Position numbers and translations under genes: made by a program. 64,000 bases of DNA, from the NCBI RefSeq assembly GCF_004134905.2, contig NZ_SDPQ02000001.1, forward strand, positions 372,001 through 436,000, given 5' to 3'. The number at the start of each line of letters is the position of its first letter. Within the stretch, counting starts at the first letter, position 1. A model generated the notes under the pieces. It was given only the letters and a program-made list of their open reading frames with translations. It ran no database searches and was not told the origin of the DNA. This document shows positions 17,954 to 27,311 of the stretch, one piece after another. Source of the DNA: Aeromicrobium ginsengisoli (GTDB lineage Bacteria > Actinomycetota > Actinomycetes > Propionibacteriales > Nocardioidaceae).

Positions 17954-18789
17954 AGGCCCCTCGCCTCCAGGTAGTCGGTCGTGTTCAGATAGGCGCGCTC
18001 CCGCTCGGGCGACGCGCTGTAGTGCTCGTCGGCCGGGCCGCTGGGATCGCCGCGCCAGGCGTGCACGCGCAACGGCCCGACGACGTAGTCCGTACGCGGG
18101 TCGAGCGGGTGCGGGACGTTGGCGACCAGCACGATGAGCGGCATCTCGGCGACCAGGTCGACGTACGTGCCCGGCCCTGCGGAGCCCTGCCACGCCAGCG
18201 CGCCGTCATCCTCGACGCGTACGCCTTGGAAGAACGACACCGACGGCGGCAGGTCGCGCGGGGTGAGCCCGTGCTTGACCCCGGCGAGGGTCAACAACGC
18301 CCGGCCCGACGGGCTCGGGCCTTGCGGAGCGGCGTCGCCGTACTTGACGACGTTCCACTCGTCCGACGACGTGCCGCAGAACGCGTCGTGGTGCGCGGAC
18401 GTGTCCGCGACGACGGTCGCCAGCACCCGACCCTCGCCCGACAGCAACGGGTGGCCGGCGCCGAGATAGGCCTGCCACGGGATCTTCTGCGTGTCCGCGA
18501 CGTTGAGCCGCTCCCACGGCTCGAGCGCGTTGAACACCAGCACGTGCGCGCACGCGTCACCGGTGACGTCCTCGAGCCGCAGCCGGGTGCCTCGCGCCAC
18601 GACCTTGTGGGTGTAGCCTCCCGGCGCCACCGTCTCGGCCCAGACGAGCGCCGACGGGTCGACGCCTTCCGGCGCGAACGGTGAGCTGGCGGCCGGCAGG
18701 TAGGGCATCCAGTCCGAGACGTTCGACCCCTGGGCCCGGGCGTCGGCCCGGGCCGCGAGGACGCTGGCGGTGTCGCGTGCGCCGACCAT
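17950..18789 (-). CDS. DUF1989 protein, urea-amidolyase-associated protein 1 (CgdA-like)
   Basis: 279-residue DUF1989 protein (UAAP1), the larger partner of the CgdAB-type deiminase. The core resembles UAAP2: ACAHVLVFNA corresponds to SADCLMFNA, and HDAFCGTSSDEWN and KHGLTPRDL occupy equivalent places. The terminal Cys cluster present in UAAP2 is replaced here by ANVPHPLDPRTDY, suggesting that the two subunits are not catalytically equivalent. The ATG at 18789 shares one base with the permease stop (TGATG). Function is from family knowledge; the sequence cannot separate the urea and guanidine readings. Confidence 0.86.
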   Translation of the reverse strand: MVGARDTASVLAARADARAQGSNVSDWMPYLPAASSPFAPEGVDPSALVWAETVAPGGYTHKVVARGTRLRLEDVTGDACAHVLVFNALEPWERLNVADTQKIPWQAYLGAGHPLLSGEGRVLATVVADTSAHHDAFCGTSSDEWNVVKYGDAAPQGPSPSGRALLTLAGVKHGLTPRDLPPSVSFFQGVRVEDDGALAWQGSAGPGTYVDLVAEMPLIVLVANVPHPLDPRTDYVVGPLRVHAWRGDPSGPADEHYSASPERERAYLNTTDYLEARGL

Positions 18790-20372
18790 CAGGCGATCGC
18801 CTCCGCGGTGGTGTCGGCCGTCGTGTGCAGCGTGGGCAGCTTGATCGCGCCGCCGTGACGGATGCGGGTGCGCCAATGGATCACGGCACCGACCACGAGC
18901 GTCAGGCCGATGAAGAGCAGGGCGCTCCACTGCAGCCACCAGCCGCGGCCCTCGAGGTCGTAGATCTCCTTGCGCGGCCAGGCCAGGTTGATGACCATGC
19001 CGATCTGGTACGCGATCGCGACGACGTTCACGAGGATGCCCCAACGACCGAGCGAGAACAGCGGGTTGCCGTCCTCGTCAACGCCGTCGGCCAAACCACG
19101 ATTGCGGATCCGCGAGACCAGCAGCGGGACCGTGACGCCGAGGTAGGCGAGGTAGAGCATCGCGATGCACAGCGACGCCAGCGCGAGGAAGACCGCACTC
19201 TGGTTCCAATTGACCGCCAGGGCAATCGCCGCGCCTACGCCGACGACGACGGAGGTGGCGATCGGGGTGCCGGTGCGAGGCGAGACCTTGGCGAGGACCG
19301 ACGAGAACGGCAGGGTGCGCTCCCGGGCCATCGAGAACATCATCCGCGAGCCGGCCGTCTGCACGGCGAGGGTGCACGCGAACACCGCGATCGCCACGGC
19401 GGCGAGCAGGAAGCGGCCGCCGACGTCACCGAGGCGCGCGGTCAGCACACCGGCAAGGCCGGACGTCGCGAGCGATCCGTCGGTCAGGCTGGGGGCGGCG
19501 AGCAGGCCGGCGAGCAGCAGCAGGAGTCCGCCGATGCCGGACACAACGAGCGCCCGGATGATCGTGCGCGGCGTGGTGCGACGAGGCGCGTGGGTCTCCT
19601 CCGACAGTTCACCAGCGGAGTCGAAGCCCACCATGACGTACGCGGCCATCAGTGACGAGGCCAGCCACAGCGGCAGGTAGTGCCCCGGAGCGGCGCCGGC
19701 GGTCGTGTTGACCGTGCCGAGCCCGCGCTCGGAGTGGAAGAACAGCGCCGTGACCAGAGCGATGACGCCGAGGATCTCGATCACGACCGCCGCCGAGGTG
19801 ACGACGGCCATCAGGCGTACACCGATGACGTTGATCGCCGTGGTGAGCGCCAGGACGATCAGGCCGAGCACGACGGCGTTCTGCGCGCCGGTCGGGCTGA
19901 CTGGCGACGAGTCGGCGCCGGAGCCACCCACGAGCTGGAAGCCGGTCCAGATCGCCGGCAGCACCGCCTGCATCGCAATCGCCGCGGTCGCCACCGTGAG
20001 GATCTGGCCGATGACCATGATCCAGCCGGTGAACCAGCCGAAGTCGGTGCCGGCGAGGCGGCTCGACCACTGGAAGATCGACCCGGAGATCGGATAGCGG
20101 GCGGCGAGCTCGGCGAAGCACAGGGCGACCAGCAGCTGGCCGGCGAACACGATCGGCCAGGTCCAGAAGAACGCCGCACCGCCGAGGCTGAAGCCGAGGC
20201 CGAACAGCTGGAAGACGGTCGTCAGGATCGAGACGAACGAGAAGCCCGCGGCGAACGAGGCGAAGCTGCCGACGCCGCGGCGAAGCTCTTGCGAATAGCC
20301 GAGGGCGCCGAGGTCGTGGACCTCAGAAGGTGGTGCCGACGGCGGGGATGAAGGCGGAGCGGTGAGTGTCAT
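18789..20372 (-). CDS. APC superfamily permease (first gene of urea/guanidine operon)
   Basis: Membrane transporter of the amino acid-polyamine-organocation superfamily, 527 residues with about 12 hydrophobic segments. The N-terminal Pro/Ser-rich cytoplasmic stretch is followed by LGYSQELRRGVGSFASFAAGFSF, a typical APC opening. Its position as first gene of the nitrogen operon suggests import of the operon's substrate (a guanidino or urea compound). The ATG at 20372 has AAAGGA about 7 nt upstream; an earlier in-frame ATG lacks this. It is divergent from xylB with 182 bp between. Substrate is inference. Confidence 0.88.
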   Translation of the reverse strand: MTLTAPPSSPPSAPPSEVHDLGALGYSQELRRGVGSFASFAAGFSFVSILTTVFQLFGLGFSLGGAAFFWTWPIVFAGQLLVALCFAELAARYPISGSIFQWSSRLAGTDFGWFTGWIMVIGQILTVATAAIAMQAVLPAIWTGFQLVGGSGADSSPVSPTGAQNAVVLGLIVLALTTAINVIGVRLMAVVTSAAVVIEILGVIALVTALFFHSERGLGTVNTTAGAAPGHYLPLWLASSLMAAYVMVGFDSAGELSEETHAPRRTTPRTIIRALVVSGIGGLLLLLAGLLAAPSLTDGSLATSGLAGVLTARLGDVGGRFLLAAVAIAVFACTLAVQTAGSRMMFSMARERTLPFSSVLAKVSPRTGTPIATSVVVGVGAAIALAVNWNQSAVFLALASLCIAMLYLAYLGVTVPLLVSRIRNRGLADGVDEDGNPLFSLGRWGILVNVVAIAYQIGMVINLAWPRKEIYDLEGRGWWLQWSALLFIGLTLVVGAVIHWRTRIRHGGAIKLPTLHTTADTTAEAIA

Positions 20373-20405
20373 GGGGCGTCCTTTGAGCGGAGGGTGAGCC
20401 ACTAC

Positions 20406-20419
20406 CTGTCGCGCGACAG
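20406..20419. promoter_or_regulatory. Perfect palindrome CTGTCGCGCGACAG (candidate TetR operator)
   Basis: A 14-bp perfect palindrome 34 bp before the APC permease ATG, with further partial symmetry (ACCTGTC...GACAGAT). It is the best operator candidate for the TetR encoded at the far end of the operon. No guanidine-I (ykkC) riboswitch core such as the conserved purine-rich strands could be recognised in the 182-bp divergent region. Confidence 0.6.
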
Positions 20420-20519
20420 ATATCCCGTCCAGTCTCGAACGGCAGCTGTTTCAAGCGTGTTGCGCGACCGTGAAGAGTTCGGTCCTCCGCCCTGCATTCC
20501 CGGGGTTCCACTCTGGGTC

Positions 20520-20548
20520 TTGACTTAATTCAAGAGTCGTACTAAACC
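20520..20548 (+). promoter_or_regulatory. Promoter of xylB, leaderless
   Basis: -35 TTGACT (20520-20525), 17-bp spacer, -10 TAAACC (20543-20548), then 6 nt to the xylB ATG. The transcript would start at or one base before the ATG. The spacer contains an imperfect AT-rich dyad (ACTTAATTCAAGAGT), the kind of sequence ROK repressors bind, so repression by the ROK protein of this operon is likely. Confidence 0.6.
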
Positions 20549-20554
20549 TGACCC

Positions 20555-21964
20555 ATGGCATCCGACCTCGTACTGGGCATCGACTCGTCCACCCAGTCGA
20601 CCAAGGCGCTGCTCGTGGACGCCGCGACGGGCGAGGTCGTCGCGCAGCAGTCCGCCCCGCATCCCGACGGCACGTCGGTCGATCCGCGGGCGTGGCTCGA
20701 GGCGTTCGACCAGGCCACTTCTGGACTCCTCGATCGCGCCAGCGCGGTCGCCGTCGGCGGCCAGCAGCACGGCATGGTCGCCCTTGACGACGCCGATCAG
20801 CCGGTCCACGACGCGATCCTCTGGAACGACACCCGCTCCAGCGGCGAGGCCCGTGATCTCATCGACGAGCTCGGCGGGCCTGACGCCTGCGCAGAGACGA
20901 TCGGCAGCGTGCTCGTCGCGTCCTTCACGTCGACCAAGCTGCGCTGGCTCCGCGATCACGAGCCGGACGCCGCAGCGCGTACGCGACGGGTGCTGCTCCC
21001 CCACGACTACGTCTCGCGGCACCTCACGGGCGGCGAGTCGTTCACGGACCGCGGCGACGCGTCCGGCACCGGCTACTTCTCCACCGGCAAGGACGACTGG
21101 CTGCCCGAGCTCGCCGAGTCGGCGATCGGCCATGCCGTCGAGCTCCCCCGCATCGTCGCCTCGTCCGAGGTCGCCGCCAAGACCTCGGGCGGCCTCATCG
21201 TCGGCGCCGGCACCGGTGACAACATGGCCGCCGCGCTCGCCCTCGACCTCGGACCCGGCGATGTCGTCGTGTCCATCGGTACGTCCGGTGTCGCCTCCGC
21301 GATCAGCGAGTCCCGCATCGCCGACGGCACCGGGTCGGTCACCGGATTCGCCGACGCCACCGGGCGCTTCCTGCCGATGGCCACGACGATGAACGCCGCC
21401 CGCATCCTCGACCTGCAGGCCCGCCTGCTCGGCGTCGACCACGACGAGCTCGGCCGCCTGGCCCTCGCCGCTCCCCCGGGCGCCAACGGGCTGACGATCG
21501 TGCCCTACTACGACGGCGAACGTACGCCCAACCTGCCCGACGCCAGTGGCACCTGGAACGGCCTGACCTCGTCGACCAGCCGCGAGGACCTCGCCCGTGC
21601 TGCCTTCGAGGCGCTGCTCTGCTCCCTCGCCGACGGCGTCGACCACCTCGTCGCCAAGACCGGCATCACGGTCGGCCGCATCCTCATGGTCGGCGGCGCC
21701 GCGGCCAACCCCGCCGTGCATGCCATCGCACCCGCGATCTTCGGCCGTCCCGTCACCGTGCCGGCGCCCGGCGAGTACGTCGCCCTCGGCGCCGCCCGCC
21801 AGGCCGCCTGGGCGCTCAGCGGCAGCGGCCAACCCCCGACCTGGAGCTCGGCCACCGCCGAGACCCACGACGCAGAACCCACCCCTCTCGTGCGTGAGGC
21901 CTACGCACAGCTGCGCGACCGCACCATCCCGTGGTCCACATCCACCACCCCGTCACAGAAGTAG
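20555..21964 (+). CDS. xylB: Xylulokinase
   Basis: Phosphorylates D-xylulose to xylulose-5-phosphate with ATP; cytosolic FGGY kinase. 469 residues. The N-terminal [14 protein letters not shown] is the first phosphate-binding loop; GGQQHGMV and ILWNDTRS give the sugar-binding region; [25 protein letters not shown] is the ATP-site hinge with the catalytic Asp in GTGDN. It is followed by xylA after 7 nt. The product enters the pentose-phosphate pathway. A leaderless promoter explains the absence of a Shine-Dalgarno before the ATG. Confidence 0.95.
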   Translation: MASDLVLGIDSSTQSTKALLVDAATGEVVAQQSAPHPDGTSVDPRAWLEAFDQATSGLLDRASAVAVGGQQHGMVALDDADQPVHDAILWNDTRSSGEARDLIDELGGPDACAETIGSVLVASFTSTKLRWLRDHEPDAAARTRRVLLPHDYVSRHLTGGESFTDRGDASGTGYFSTGKDDWLPELAESAIGHAVELPRIVASSEVAAKTSGGLIVGAGTGDNMAAALALDLGPGDVVVSIGTSGVASAISESRIADGTGSVTGFADATGRFLPMATTMNAARILDLQARLLGVDHDELGRLALAAPPGANGLTIVPYYDGERTPNLPDASGTWNGLTSSTSREDLARAAFEALLCSLADGVDHLVAKTGITVGRILMVGGAAANPAVHAIAPAIFGRPVTVPAPGEYVALGAARQAAWALSGSGQPPTWSSATAETHDAEPTPLVREAYAQLRDRTIPWSTSTTPSQK

Positions 21965-21971
21965 GGCTTCC

Positions 21972-23132
21972 ATGAGCATCCCGACCCCATCACCCTCCGA
22001 CAAGTTCTCGTTCGGCTTGTGGACCGTGGCCTACCCCGGCCGCGACCCGTTCGGTGAGCCCACCCGCGAGCCGATGGACCCGATCTATGCGCTCGAGCAG
22101 CTCGCGAGCCTCGGCGCGTACGGCGTGAACTTCCACGACGACGACCTGATCCCGTTCGGCTCCGACGACGCCACCCGCGACCAGATCATCGAGCGCTGGA
22201 AGAAGGGCCTCGCCGACACCGGCCTGGTCGTCACCACCGCCACGACCAACCTGTTCACCCACCCGGTGTTCAAGGACGGCGGCTTCACGTCGAACGACCG
22301 CGACGTCCGCCGTTTCGCGATCCGTAAGGTCATGCGCAACATCGACCTCGCCGCCGAGCTCGGCGCCAAGGTGTATGTCTGCTGGGGCGGCCGTGAAGGT
22401 GCCGAGTCCGGCGCCGCGAAGGACATCCAGGCGGCGCTCGACCGCTACCGCGAGGCGTTCAACGTGCTCGGCGAGTTCGTGCACGACAAGGGCTACGACA
22501 TCAAGTTCGCGATCGAGCCCAAGCCCAACGAGCCCCGCGGTGACATCATCCTGCCGACGATCGGCCACGCGCTGGCGTTCATCGAGACCCTCGACCGGCC
22601 CGAGAACGTCGGCGTCAACCCCGAGATCGGGCACGAGGAGATGGCCGGCCTCAACGCCGCTCACGGATACGCCCAGGCGATGTGGCAGGGCAAGTTGTTC
22701 CACATCGACCTCAACGGCCAGACCGGTCCCCGCTACGACCAGGATTTCCGCTTCGGTGTCGGAAACGTACGCGGCGCGTTCTGGATCGTCGACACGCTGC
22801 TCGCTGGTGGCTACGACGGACCCGTGCACTTCGACTTCAAGACGCCGCGCACCGAGGACGACAAGGGTGTCTGGGTCGCGGCCAAGGCATGCATGACGAA
22901 CTACCTGATCCTGCGCGAGAAGGCTCAGGCGTTCCGCGCCGATCCTGACGTGCAAGAGGCGCTCGCCGCTGCCAAGCTCCCCGAGCTCTCGCAGCCGACA
23001 CTGTCCGAAGGCGAGGGCTGGGCCGACCTGGAGGCCGCCCAGCTCGCCGACCCCGACGCGCTCGCTGTCCGCGGCGCCGGGTTCGAGCACCTCGACCAGC
23101 TGGCGCTCGAGCACCTCTACGGGGTGCGCTGA
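21972..23132 (+). CDS. xylA: Xylose isomerase
   Basis: Converts D-xylose to D-xylulose using two divalent metals. 386 residues, the length of actinobacterial class I (Streptomyces-type) isomerases. Recognised segments: FSFGLWTV at the start, [11 protein letters not shown] with the catalytic His, [20 protein letters not shown] with metal-binding Glu, [11 protein letters not shown], and LFHIDLNGQ...DQDFRFG with Asp/Glu ligands. The ATG at 21972 begins 7 nt after the xylB stop. The operon order xylB-xylA-ROK places kinase before isomerase. Confidence 0.96.
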   Translation: MSIPTPSPSDKFSFGLWTVAYPGRDPFGEPTREPMDPIYALEQLASLGAYGVNFHDDDLIPFGSDDATRDQIIERWKKGLADTGLVVTTATTNLFTHPVFKDGGFTSNDRDVRRFAIRKVMRNIDLAAELGAKVYVCWGGREGAESGAAKDIQAALDRYREAFNVLGEFVHDKGYDIKFAIEPKPNEPRGDIILPTIGHALAFIETLDRPENVGVNPEIGHEEMAGLNAAHGYAQAMWQGKLFHIDLNGQTGPRYDQDFRFGVGNVRGAFWIVDTLLAGGYDGPVHFDFKTPRTEDDKGVWVAAKACMTNYLILREKAQAFRADPDVQEALAAAKLPELSQPTLSEGEGWADLEAAQLADPDALAVRGAGFEHLDQLALEHLYGVR

Positions 23133-23134
23133 GG

Positions 23135-24322
23135 GTGAGCCTCACCGGGGTCCCGACAGGGACGGAGTACGTACGCCGGCAGAACACCGGCCTCGTGCTG
23201 CGCGCCCTGCGGGCCCACGGGCCGGCGACGCGTACCGAGCTGGCCCGGCGCACCGGGCTCGCCAAGGCGACCGTCGGCACGATCGTCGCCGAGCTCGAAG
23301 CGGCCCGCGCCGTGACCCAGGACGACGACTCGGTGTCGTCGGGTCGCGGCCGGCCCGGGCGGCCGGTGGCGCTGACGGGTGAGTCGATCCTCGGGCTCGG
23401 GCTCGAGGTCAACGTCGACTACGTCGCCGCCGTGGCCCTCGACCTCGGCGGCAACGTCCGTGTCGTCGAGACCCGTCCCGTCGCCACCGCAGGCACGCCG
23501 CCCAGCACCGAGGAGCTCATCGAGCTGGCGACCGACGTACGTACTGCGCTGATGGCCGACGGCCACACCGTCGTCGGCGCGACCGTTGCCGTGCCCGGCC
23601 TCGTCGCCCACGACAATCGCACCGTCTCGTGGGCACCCAACCTCGGCTGGGATGGCCGGCACCTCGCCGCCGAGCTCGAGGAGGCGTTCGGCGCCGACTG
23701 TCCCACCACGATCGACAACGACGCCAACTGCGCCGCCCTCGCCGAGGCCGCCCACGGCGTCACCACCGACGTCAGCCACTCCCTCTACATCACCGGAACC
23801 ATCGGCATCGGCGCCGGAATCGTCCAGGACGGCCGGCTGGTGCGCGGCGGCGCCGGGTTCGCCGGCGAGGTCGGCCACATGCCGATCGGCAACCCGTCAC
23901 GCGTGTGCGGCTGCGGCCGGATGGGCTGCTGGGAGGCCTCTGTCGGCCTGCGCGCCATGCTCAGCACGGTCGGCATCGATGAGGAGGACACTCCCCTGCA
24001 GACCGCCCTCGCCGTCGCCGACCTCGCCGCCCGCGACGCCTCGACCCGCGCAGCCCTCGCCACCCTCGGCCACGAGCTCGGCACCGGCCTCGCCACCCTC
24101 GCCGCCGTCCTCGACCCCGCCGCCATCGTCCTCGGCGGCTACTTCGTCCCCCTCGGCGCCTATGTCGTCCCCGCCGCCGGCCAGGTCCTCGCCGAGCGCC
24201 TCCCCTCGGCGTCGATCCACCTCCCCCAGATCCGCCTCAGCTCCCTGGGCATCCACGCCGCCGCCCTCGGCGCCGCAGAAGACGCCCTCGCCGACGTCTA
24301 CGCCGGCACGCTGGCGCTTTAA
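23135..24322 (+). CDS. ROK family transcriptional regulator (XylR-like)
   Basis: Repressor of the ROK type, 395 residues: N-terminal winged helix (about 25-80; TRTELARRTGLAKATVGTIVAEL) followed by a sugar-kinase-like domain with GLGLEVNVDYVAAVALDL and the zinc signature CGCGRMGCWE. ROK repressors of this layout lose DNA affinity on binding the cognate sugar, here most simply D-xylose. The GTG start is 2 nt after the xylA stop, so it is coupled to the genes it probably controls. The last 300 bases are extremely GC-rich with Ala/Leu codons. Confidence 0.92.
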   Translation: MSLTGVPTGTEYVRRQNTGLVLRALRAHGPATRTELARRTGLAKATVGTIVAELEAARAVTQDDDSVSSGRGRPGRPVALTGESILGLGLEVNVDYVAAVALDLGGNVRVVETRPVATAGTPPSTEELIELATDVRTALMADGHTVVGATVAVPGLVAHDNRTVSWAPNLGWDGRHLAAELEEAFGADCPTTIDNDANCAALAEAAHGVTTDVSHSLYITGTIGIGAGIVQDGRLVRGGAGFAGEVGHMPIGNPSRVCGCGRMGCWEASVGLRAMLSTVGIDEEDTPLQTALAVADLAARDASTRAALATLGHELGTGLATLAAVLDPAAIVLGGYFVPLGAYVVPAAGQVLAERLPSASIHLPQIRLSSLGIHAAALGAAEDALADVYAGTLAL

Positions 24323-24347
24323 GCGACGCAATCTGCCCGCGTCAAAC

Positions 24348-24397
24348 CGCCCACTAAGACGCACGTGCATAGCGCCCGCTTAGACGCAGGTGCGTCT
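24348..24397. repeat. Two imperfect 25-bp tandem units after the ROK gene
   Basis: Units at 24348-24372 and 24373-24397 share CGCCC-n-C-n-TAGACGCA-like cores (about 19 of 25 positions identical). The first contains the palindrome GCACGTGC and the second GACGCA-GG-TGCGTC. The pair sits at the change from core-like xylose genes to accessory DNA, 25 bp after the ROK stop. The rest of the 280-bp gap to the ATPase gene shows nothing recognisable. Confidence 0.55.
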
Positions 24398-24601
24398 CCG
24401 ATCCGACCATCCACGCATACGTCCACGGGGGCAGGCATGCGGATGCGGGCTAGCGCAACGATCGGTGAGAATCGTGTGAAACAGCGGGATCTTTCGGTGG
24501 CCGGATCTTCACTGAGGTCCCGACGGTGAGCGGTAGCTGCGCCCAGCGGAGGGCGCGTTTCGCTCATGGCTTGCTCGCGCAGCCGTGGGAAGATGGTCGA
24601 A

Positions 24602-27172
24602 GTGACGATTGAACAGGACATAACTGGCTGGGCGCTGACGAGGCCTGCGTGGCAGCAGGACGTGCTGGTCGCACTGTCGCGCGGCGAGACGTACGACGAC
24701 CCGATAGCCATCGCCGAGCTGGCCGAGTGTCTCCTCCAGCCGGACAGCGCCACGCCCAACGCTGCTGCCCACAACCTGACGCTCGGCGCGGCGGAGCCGA
24801 AACAGGTCGGACTCAAGAACGTCTGCAACGTCAAGGGCGTCAACGCACTTGCCGCGGACCAGACGCTTTCGTTTTCGCCTGACGGCCTCACGATCATCTA
24901 CGGCAACAACGGGGGCGGCAAGTCGGGCTACGCCCGCATCATCAAGGCAATGGTGAGCGCCCGCCACTCCTCGCTCGTGCTGCCGGATGTCTACCAAGAC
25001 GGCGCGCCAGACCCGAGCGCCGAACTGGACTACTCGGTAGACGACCAAGCGCTCTCGGAGAAGTTCCCGGCCAATCCGCCCGTGCCCGACCTCCGGCGCG
25101 TGCGCTTCTACGACGAGCACTGCGGTGACGAGTACCTGAGCCACGAATCCAGCGTCACCTACCGCCCGTCCGCTCTCACGCTGCTGGACGGGCTCATCGC
25201 CGTTTGTGGCAAGGTGCGCCAGGAACTGCAGCGGCGCATCGCCGAGAGCAACCTGAAGCGCCTAAATCTCACGCTGCCGCAGGCTACTACCGCAAGCGCC
25301 TTCTACGCTCGGCTGTCCCTCAACACAACCGACCAGCAGATTGACGAAGCCTGCACATTCACGTCTGAGGACGCCGACAATCTCGGCAAGGCGATTCAGG
25401 AGGTCGCCCGGTTGGAAACGAGCGACGCCACCAAAGAACGTGGACGCCTGCAGACCGACGCCCGCCAGATTAGGGCTTTGGAGATGCGGCTCAACGAACT
25501 AGAGAACGCCGTATCTGCTGGCCGCCTCACTGCTGTCGGCAAGCTCAAGGACGAGGCCGAGACCAAGCGCTCTGCCGCGACGGTCGCCGCTGCGACCTCC
25601 TTCGACGACGAGCCGCTGGCGGGAGTTGGGTCGCAGACCTGGCGGACGCTGTGGCGCGCTGCCCGTGACTATGCCGTCTCCATGCCCGACCACGAGCACG
25701 AGTTCCCTGAGGTTGGTGACGGTGCGCGCTGCGTGCTCTGCCAGCAGCCCCTTGGCGACGATGCCAAGCACCGCTTTACGCGCTTCAACACCTACATGAC
25801 CGACACCACCGAGAGTGACGCGGTGGTGGCTGAGAGCCTGTACGCCCAAGCGTTGGACGAACTCCGGTCGCTGGACTTCGCGACCCAAACGACAACCGTC
25901 GCGCTGGCATCGCTCCACAGCCATGATGAGCCGCTTGCTGCCGCCGTCCAGCAACGGCTAAGCACGCTGGAAGGTCGCCGTGACAAAGCGCTGGAGCGCT
26001 TCGCCGCAAGCGAAGCAGCCGTTGCACCGATCGCCGCAACCGCCATCGGAGCACAGCTTGGCGAGCTTGCCACGTCCCTGACCGCCAAGGCAGAGGCGAC
26101 CGACGTCGCAGGCTTCCAAGCGGCGCTCACTGCTGCGAAGTCCAGGCGCGACGCGCTGGTAGCCTCCCAGACACTGAGTCAGAACAAGGCTCAGCTCAAG
26201 GCCGAGGTCAGACGGTGCAAGGATCTCGCCAACCTCAACGACGCCCATTCCGCGACTGACACCAAGGGCATTACGCGCAAGGCAACCGACCTCACGGGCA
26301 CCTATGCAACGGAGCAAATCCGCGACTACTTCACCCGCGAAACCGCTCGTATGCATTTGGACAAGGTGACGCTCAGGGATTTGGGTGGGCAAAAAGGTCA
26401 GGTTCGGCAGATTCCGGCCCTCGTCGGTGTTCGACACAAGAACGGGACTGCCCGTGCTGTGCTGAGCGAGGGCGAGCAGACAGTGCTCGGCCTGGCTGGT
26501 TTCTTCACGGAAGCCGAGTTTGACGCCTCCAGGTCTGCCGTCGTCTTTGACGACCCCGTGACGTCGCTGGATCACGTGCGACGCGACAAGGTGGCAGACG
26601 GGCTTGCCCAACTCGCCAAGTCGCGGCAGGTCATTGTCTTTACTCACGATGTCGCATTTCTAACCGACCTACTCAAGTCGGCGGGCTCCGCCGACATCAA
26701 GGTAACCGCCCGCACGATCCAGCGCCGTGGCGACGTGCCTGGGTATGTGGCAGATGGCTTTCCGTGGAAGGCACAGGACATAGGCCAGCGCATGAACACG
26801 ATCCAGGGTGAGATCACCAAGCTCACCAAGGACCGCCAGAACCTTGGCGATGACGAGTACGAGAAGCGTGTCAACGAGATCGCAGGGCACCTGTCGGAGA
26901 CGTGGGAGCGCACGGTGACGAGCGAAATCATCAACCGCGTGTACGACCGGAGCAAGTCCGAGGTACGCCCGCAGATGGTGCGGATGCTGGCCAAGATCAC
27001 CGAGGCCGACAACACCGAGTACCAAGAGGGCTACAGCAGGACCTCCAAGTGGGCACTACGGCACGACAAGGCCGAAGAGACAAACTACGTGCCGCCCGAG
27101 CCCAACGAGCTTGTAGCGGAGTACGAGCGCCTCAAGGCATGGCAGAAGCGCATCAAGAGCTACCAGCAGTAG
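24602..27172 (+). CDS. AAA_13 family Rad50/RloC-like ATPase with zinc-hook motif
   Basis: Large SMC/ABC-type ATPase of the AAA_13 group, which includes the tRNA anticodon nucleases PrrC and RloC. 856 residues from the GTG at 24602, chosen because GGGAAG lies 9 nt upstream; ATGs at 24566 and 24593 are possible. Walker A GNNGGGKS is at 101-108; a helical, Glu/Ala-rich coiled-coil region (about 200-590) is interrupted by Cys377-x2-Cys380 in RCVLCQQP, as in zinc hooks; the signature LSEGEQ is at 621-626, Walker B FDDP around Asp650, and the H-loop THD at 682. The C-terminal domain (about 730-856) has conserved-looking Arg770, Glu775 and His821, the same residue types as the PrrC Arg-Glu-His triad but with different spacing. 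Codon use is less GC-biased than its neighbours. No methylase or restriction gene is adjacent. The nuclease role is unproven. Confidence 0.8.
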   Translation: MTIEQDITGWALTRPAWQQDVLVALSRGETYDDPIAIAELAECLLQPDSATPNAAAHNLTLGAAEPKQVGLKNVCNVKGVNALAADQTLSFSPDGLTIIYGNNGGGKSGYARIIKAMVSARHSSLVLPDVYQDGAPDPSAELDYSVDDQALSEKFPANPPVPDLRRVRFYDEHCGDEYLSHESSVTYRPSALTLLDGLIAVCGKVRQELQRRIAESNLKRLNLTLPQATTASAFYARLSLNTTDQQIDEACTFTSEDADNLGKAIQEVARLETSDATKERGRLQTDARQIRALEMRLNELENAVSAGRLTAVGKLKDEAETKRSAATVAAATSFDDEPLAGVGSQTWRTLWRAARDYAVSMPDHEHEFPEVGDGARCVLCQQPLGDDAKHRFTRFNTYMTDTTESDAVVAESLYAQALDELRSLDFATQTTTVALASLHSHDEPLAAAVQQRLSTLEGRRDKALERFAASEAAVAPIAATAIGAQLGELATSLTAKAEATDVAGFQAALTAAKSRRDALVASQTLSQNKAQLKAEVRRCKDLANLNDAHSATDTKGITRKATDLTGTYATEQIRDYFTRETARMHLDKVTLRDLGGQKGQVRQIPALVGVRHKNGTARAVLSEGEQTVLGLAGFFTEAEFDASRSAVVFDDPVTSLDHVRRDKVADGLAQLAKSRQVIVFTHDVAFLTDLLKSAGSADIKVTARTIQRRGDVPGYVADGFPWKAQDIGQRMNTIQGEITKLTKDRQNLGDDEYEKRVNEIAGHLSETWERTVTSEIINRVYDRSKSEVRPQMVRMLAKITEADNTEYQEGYSRTSKWALRHDKAEETNYVPPEPNELVAEYERLKAWQKRIKSYQQ

Positions 27173-27311
27173 GCAGCCCCGACGCGGGCGGCAGGGCCGC
27201 GGATGACATCGTCGGCCGACGTTGGTCACACCCTGTCACCGCCATGCCCGACCGGTACTCCCTCCTCATCAACCGCGGCCGTGCCAGGTAATTCACGGGA
27301 GTTGCACCAAA

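Noticed and set aside
20373..20554. Guanidine-I (ykkC) riboswitch before the DUF1989 operon
   Set aside because: Fragments such as GGACCGAACTC and a plus-strand GGGGTTCC look partly similar, but order, orientation and the conserved 3' purine-rich segment are absent.
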